NCBI GenBank assembly: GCA_963680875.1 | Contig: OY804579.1 | Span: 36,999,804-37,063,803 of the forward strand | Reading direction: 5' to 3' | DNA length: 64,000 nt | Source of the DNA: Bathymodiolus brooksi | Lineage: Eukaryota > Mollusca > Bivalvia > Mytilida > Modiolidae | In this document: piece by piece, positions 54,601 through 60,600 of the stretch | How the letters are laid out: the number at the start of each line of letters is the position of its first letter | How positions within the stretch are numbered: position 1 is the stretch's first letter | Made by a program: the position numbers and the translations under genes | Notes under the pieces: generated by a model | What the model saw: only the letters and a program-made list of their open reading frames with translations | Database searches by the model: none | Told to the model about the DNA's origin: nothing

Positions 54601-57600
54601 GAGAAGGACAGATAATACCATGGCCAAGAGAAAAGAGAAGGACAGACAATACCATGGCCAAGAGAAAAAGAGAAGGACAGACAATACCATGGCCAAGAGA
54701 AAAAGAGAAGGACAGACAATACCATGGCCAAGAGAAAAAGAGAAGGACAGACAATACCATGGCCAAGAGAAAAAGAGAAGGACAGACAATACCATGGCCA
54801 AGAGAAAAAGAGAAGGACAGACAATACCATGGCAAGAGAAAAGAGAAGGACAGACAATACCATGGCCAAAAGAAAAAGAGAAGGACAGACAATACCATGG
54901 CCAAGAGAAAAAGAGAAGGACAGACAATACCATGGCCAAGAGAAAAAGAGAAGGACAGACAATACCATGGCCAAGAGAAAAAGAGAAGGACAGACAATAC
55001 CATGGCCAAGAGAAAAAGAGAAGGACAGACAATACCATGGCCAAGAGAAAAAGAGAAGGACAGACAATACCATGGCCAAGAGAAAAAGAGAAGGACAGAC
55101 AATACCATGGCCAAGAGAAAAAGAGAAGGACAGACAATAACATGGCCAAGAGAAAAAGAGAAGGACAGACAATACCATGGCCAAGAGAAAAAGAGAAGGA
55201 CAGACAATACCATGGCCAAGAGAAAAAGAGAAGGACAGACAATACCATGGCCAAGAGAAAAAGAGAAGGACAGACAATACCATGGCCAAGAGAAAAAGAG
55301 AAGGACAGACAATACCATGGCCAAGAGAAAAGAGAAGGACAGACAATACCATGGCCAAGAGAAAAGAGAAGGACAGACAATACCATGGCCAAGAGAAAAG
55401 AGAAGGACAGACAGTACCATGGCCAAGAGAAAAAGAGAAGGACAGACAGTACCATGGCCAAGAGAAAAAGAGAAGGACAGAAAATACCATGGCCAAGAGA
55501 AAAAGAGAAGGACAGACAATACCATGGCCAAGAGAAAAGAATAAATAGGCAAACAATGACCTACATAACATTCATTATTAACACTACCCTCAATACTAAG
55601 GGTTGAGCAATACAAACTTCACAAAAACTAGGGGGTAAACTCAGGTGCCCCTGAAGGGACAGCAGATCCTGCTACACTTGTGGCAACCATCGTGTTACTC
55701 GTTGCTCCACCTTTTCCATGTTCTCTATTAAAACAAATAACACCTTTGTCCATGACACCTCCAAAAATGTTACCTGACACTTGATTTACTTCATACTTGA
55801 CATATCTTTGTATCTAGTCAATACTACTTACATACTATCCTAATATTGCAGATAGTTCACAAAAGTAACATGTTTCAACTATGAATATCTTAAATACGAA
55901 AACAAATCTACTACATTGTATTACATCAAATAAATGCACAACAAACATGGCAGCCTGCATGGCAAAATGTGAAATCGATTCCAAAATCATATATAGCCTT
56001 GTGGTATTTGTTTCTGGTATTATGTATTGGGTCTTATAGGCAAATGTAATGTTTTTCTCATAATGGAATCATCCAGGGAAGTTTACAGATTTTCTTTTAG
56101 GTACTGAAAAGTATGTTTTCCAGGTTGGTCAAAAAACGAAAGAAAAAACGATAACACAATAAATAATAAAGATGTTTATTAACATATGTATTTATATCAT
56201 TTTATTTAAGAATGAATGCATTTATATCATAAAACAATAACAATCAATTACAACAGATTGGACATCCACTCAAACTTCCACCTGTCAATATATATCTCAT
56301 CGTCTCCAACTTTTTCGGGGAAAAGATTCTCAGGACCTATCGTAGTAAAAGTATATAATTCATTCAAGCATACCTCGCCCTCGCATACCAAAAAATGTTT
56401 TTCCAGGTAAATTTCTGTGGCTAACACATGGTCTTTTATTGTAATATACACTGAGGGAAAAAACACCTGATCAGATAATGGGGGAAAAAATCATTGTGAA
56501 ATTGAACTATCCTTTCAATTCATGAAAATAAGTCGACAATTAATGAATTAATTAAGTTAATTGTACAACAAATTTCAATATCTTATTGCAAGCAACAATA
56601 TTTTATAATTAGTGAGTGATATCTTATTTCATGAGTTCTGCTATTACGCTGAATCCTACTTGCTTTAATGAAAGATTGAAATTGATCATTGTTGTCACCA
56701 TCTGCAGGTTGACAATCTGGGTTAGGGTTAGGGTTATGGTGTTTAACACCACTTTCAATAATATTTCAGTTTTATCATGATGGTCAGTTTTATTGGTGGA
56801 GGAAACCGGAGAGCCCGGAGAAAACCACCGACAAACTTTATCACATAATGTTGTATCGAGTTCACCTCGCCTGAGCTGGGTTCAAACTCACAACTTTAGT
56901 GGTGATAGGCACTGGATGCACAGATAGTTGTAAATCCAACTATCATACGATCACGACGGCCTCTGACTATTAATGGAACATTCATATTTCTTTATTATAA
57001 ATTTTAGTGAATTCTGAGGAGAAATTTTAAAATATTTTCCCATTATAAAAGTGTAGTGGTGGCCATATTAAATATCACATCATTATCTTGGTAGAGGAAC
57101 ATTCCTGCCATACTTGCCTAATTTGATTCCCCTCCTATTATCCTGTAAACCCTTATAAGTTTGAATCTGTTAGTTATAGGGTCTTTCATAGCAACTACAT
57201 CTGGATTTTCATAGCTGGTCGATTCAATTAAAATTTTCTGTTATTATCTTTTATTGGCAATCCACTAACTGGGTTCATGTTACTAGGGTTACATTTCAAC
57301 TGATCATTCTGTGACGTAGGAAACAACTATTATAGCAGGCTTCAAAAGAAATACAGAGCTTTCAAAGGTGTCAAATTCAAGATGACAGCTAACCATGAAC
57401 CAGTCTCCCTAGAGCCTGTAATGTCTACTATTAATATTCAGTCCTCACAATGAGTACAGGCCCTCCGGTCCAAGACCATCAAAACTTTGTTCGGACCAGT
57501 AAACTTTTCAGTTTTTATCTAGAACAATATTAAAAAAATTGAAGAATTTGATTCGGACCAGTAAATTCAAATTTTCATTTCAAGGACTGAATATAGGCCA

Positions 57601-60600
57601 GGAACAAATAAGAATTGCCCAAGGGACCCGTCAAAGGCAAAACAAAAATTACCTTAGAATGACAACTAAGAATTGCCCATGGGAGCCATCAAAGGCAAAA
57701 CAAAAATTACCTTAGAATGACGACTAAGAATTGCCCATGGGAGCCGTCAAAGGCAAAACAAAAATTACTTTAGAATGACGACTAAGAATTGCCCATGGGA
57801 GCCATCAAAGGCAAAACAAAAATTACCTTAGAATGACGACTAAGAATTGCCCATGGGAGCCATCAAAGGCAAAACAAAAATTACCTTAGAATGACGACTA
57901 AGAATTGCCCATGGGAGCCATCAAAGGCAAAACAAAAATTACCTTAGAATGACGACTAAGAATTGCCCATGGGAGCCATCAAAGGCAAAACAAAAAATAC
58001 CTTAGAATGACGACTAAGAATTGCCCATGGGAACCCCCTTCAAAGGCAAAACAAAAATTACCTTAGTATGATGACTAAGATCTAAAACTTCTGTGTGACT
58101 CAATGATCCATAGGCTGAAAAAATAAAGACAAAAATCCCCTTAATCTCTAATTATTTACAAATCAATATTAAATAAAAATGATCACACTGAAGTATATCT
58201 TCAAAAATATTTTATTCTATTGTAAAAAAAAAGATGTTGTCAAAATCATTTTTACATATTTCAATTTTGTCCAATATTGCTAAAGTTGGCATTAAACACC
58301 AATCAATCAATCAATCAACTATTAAATTACCTGAAGTTTGAATAATTTTAGATCTTTCACTGCCTGTAAAACTTGTGTTGACAACAAGATCTTCATCTGG
58401 AGGTTTCTTTGTGTTAGAGGAAAGGAAAAACACTTTTTCAGCTGTGGGATTTGGCCATGATAAAATTCCTTTCTTGTCAATACAGCATAAAGACTGGAAA
58501 ATACAAATAGTATCTAATAGTAAACAATTTAGGATTAAATGATAATCAGTCCATCACAACTATCTTTGAGCATGCTTCAACAGAGCATCCAATGCTGGGC
58601 AAATTTCACTATGATCTATTACTTTGAATGAATGACTACAGATGTAATGAGTTAGTTAGTGATTAGTCCGAGATTCCTCTGCCATCTAACGGCTTTTATG
58701 GATTTTCTGTAGCCGTTGGACGTCAGAGCGCTATATATACGGAAAACCGGATTTGCCTCTCCAGCTCTGGGTCGGCACATTTCCACGTTTCGTGGCTATC
58801 GGATTTTATTTTCTATCAGAAACCCTTATATAAATCGCTTCACCAACCATTTTTCTATTCATTCATAACCATCTTACCCTCAGAAAGTGGTGTTACACTC
58901 CATTACAGCACGATTTTGCCTTAGATCCTATTATTCCGCCATTTGACTTCCATTTTCGAATCTACAAACGTGATCTCGCGATACTAACTGAATGATAACA
59001 GTAACGCATTGCATGATGGGAGCTACTTAATTCAGCGCACCAAATTATTTGAGCATTATTTGCATACGTAAACAACATTCAAATCACATGGAAGACGATA
59101 CATTTAAGCGTATTCTGCAGGACAAACAGTCCATCTATAGATCAAAGCAGAGCAGAAGGAAATAATACAGAATGTGTTGGAAAGAAAAGATTCAATGGCA
59201 GAGTGTTACCAACGGGCTTCGGAAAGAACATGTGTTACGTCCCCCCTTTTTGGACAAGGTACTACATTTTTTTTTCTTATGGTTATCTGTAATTCACTAT
59301 TGCTGTTAAAGTCATTACCAATCAATAAAATCAACTGTATTAAATTTTATGTTAATTGTTCTGCCTTAACAGGCGTGTATGATTGGCAATACATATATTT
59401 GTTTGTTTGTTTATATGCAAATCATCTCCCATGATACATTGCGGTAATCATGGTTTTCTCGTAGTCACGTGACAAATGTTTGAAAAATGGAAGACAAATG
59501 GCGGAATCATAGGATCTAAGGCAAAATCGTGCTGTAATGGAGTGTAGCACCACTTTCTGAGGGTAAGATGGTTATGAATGAATAGAAAAATGATTGGTGA
59601 AGCGATTTATATAAGGGTTTCTGATAGAAAATAAAATCTGATAGCCACGAAACGTGGAAATGTGCTGACCCAGAGTTGGAGAAGCAAATCCGCTGTTTTC
59701 TGTATGCATAGCGCTCTGACGTCCCACGGCTACAGAAAATCCATAAAAGCCGTTAGACGGCAGAGGAATCTCGGACTAGTTAGTGATTAGCCAAAAGAAC
59801 TATTTTTCAGTTATATCATGGTGAGAACAAGATACATTTCATGTATGATCACTTCGTATTAGACAAAGAAGTTTAGTTGGACTTTGATAGTGCAGGCTCA
59901 TTAAAACAACAATCAACGGGTAGACATGTTGCTCTATTCGGACAAATTATTCTTATTTGGAGCCAACTAGTCTTTGCCCTTTCTCCTTAATGCTGTGTGC
60001 TTAGCGGAGAAGCAGGAAAAAATCAATATTTTTTTAGTCTTGACACAAGCATGTTAACCATTACACCATCAATGTTGTGCCTATAGATGGACACATTATG
60101 AAAAGGATTTTTAAACAGTGATGGTCAACAATTCCAACAATATCAACAAAATGAACAACCACCTCTCACCTAAAATCATTGAACACATAAAAAGACAACA
60201 ACATGTAACATTGGAAAACCAGGTCCTGGCTTGGGACAGGCACACAAATGTGGCAGGGATAAACCGATTAAAGGTCCCAATCCTCCCCTCTTGATAATTA
60301 GGTATCCTATGGCAATATCTACATTTATCATATACTTGACATTGATATGATAGTCTTTGCATTGTGTAACGACCGGAAGTAAACTAGTCATAATTTCACC
60401 CCCAGGCTGATAATCCCATATCAGAGACGTCTCGTGCAAAAAACTCATAATAGTGCGTCTCGTGCAACTTACTTCCGGTATTTCCAGTGACGTCTGTTTA
60501 TAAACATTACCCGACACACAACGTTGAGTGGGAGATATGGGTCTCATCACGATTCACGAAAAATACTGTTTACTAATCACATTTCACGGGAAGTAAATTA

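Noticed and set aside
50431..55615. Open frames of 1676-1702 codons (minus) and up to 892 codons (plus) as giant repeat proteins
   Set aside because: They are produced automatically by a 35-bp unit lacking stops in every frame; all frames are equally open, there is no frame preference, and the array is inside a repeat in an intron.
60111..60550. Overlapping minus-strand frames as an extra TMEM94 exon or gene
   Set aside because: Exons 3 and 4 already join in phase, and the peptides show no family resemblance.
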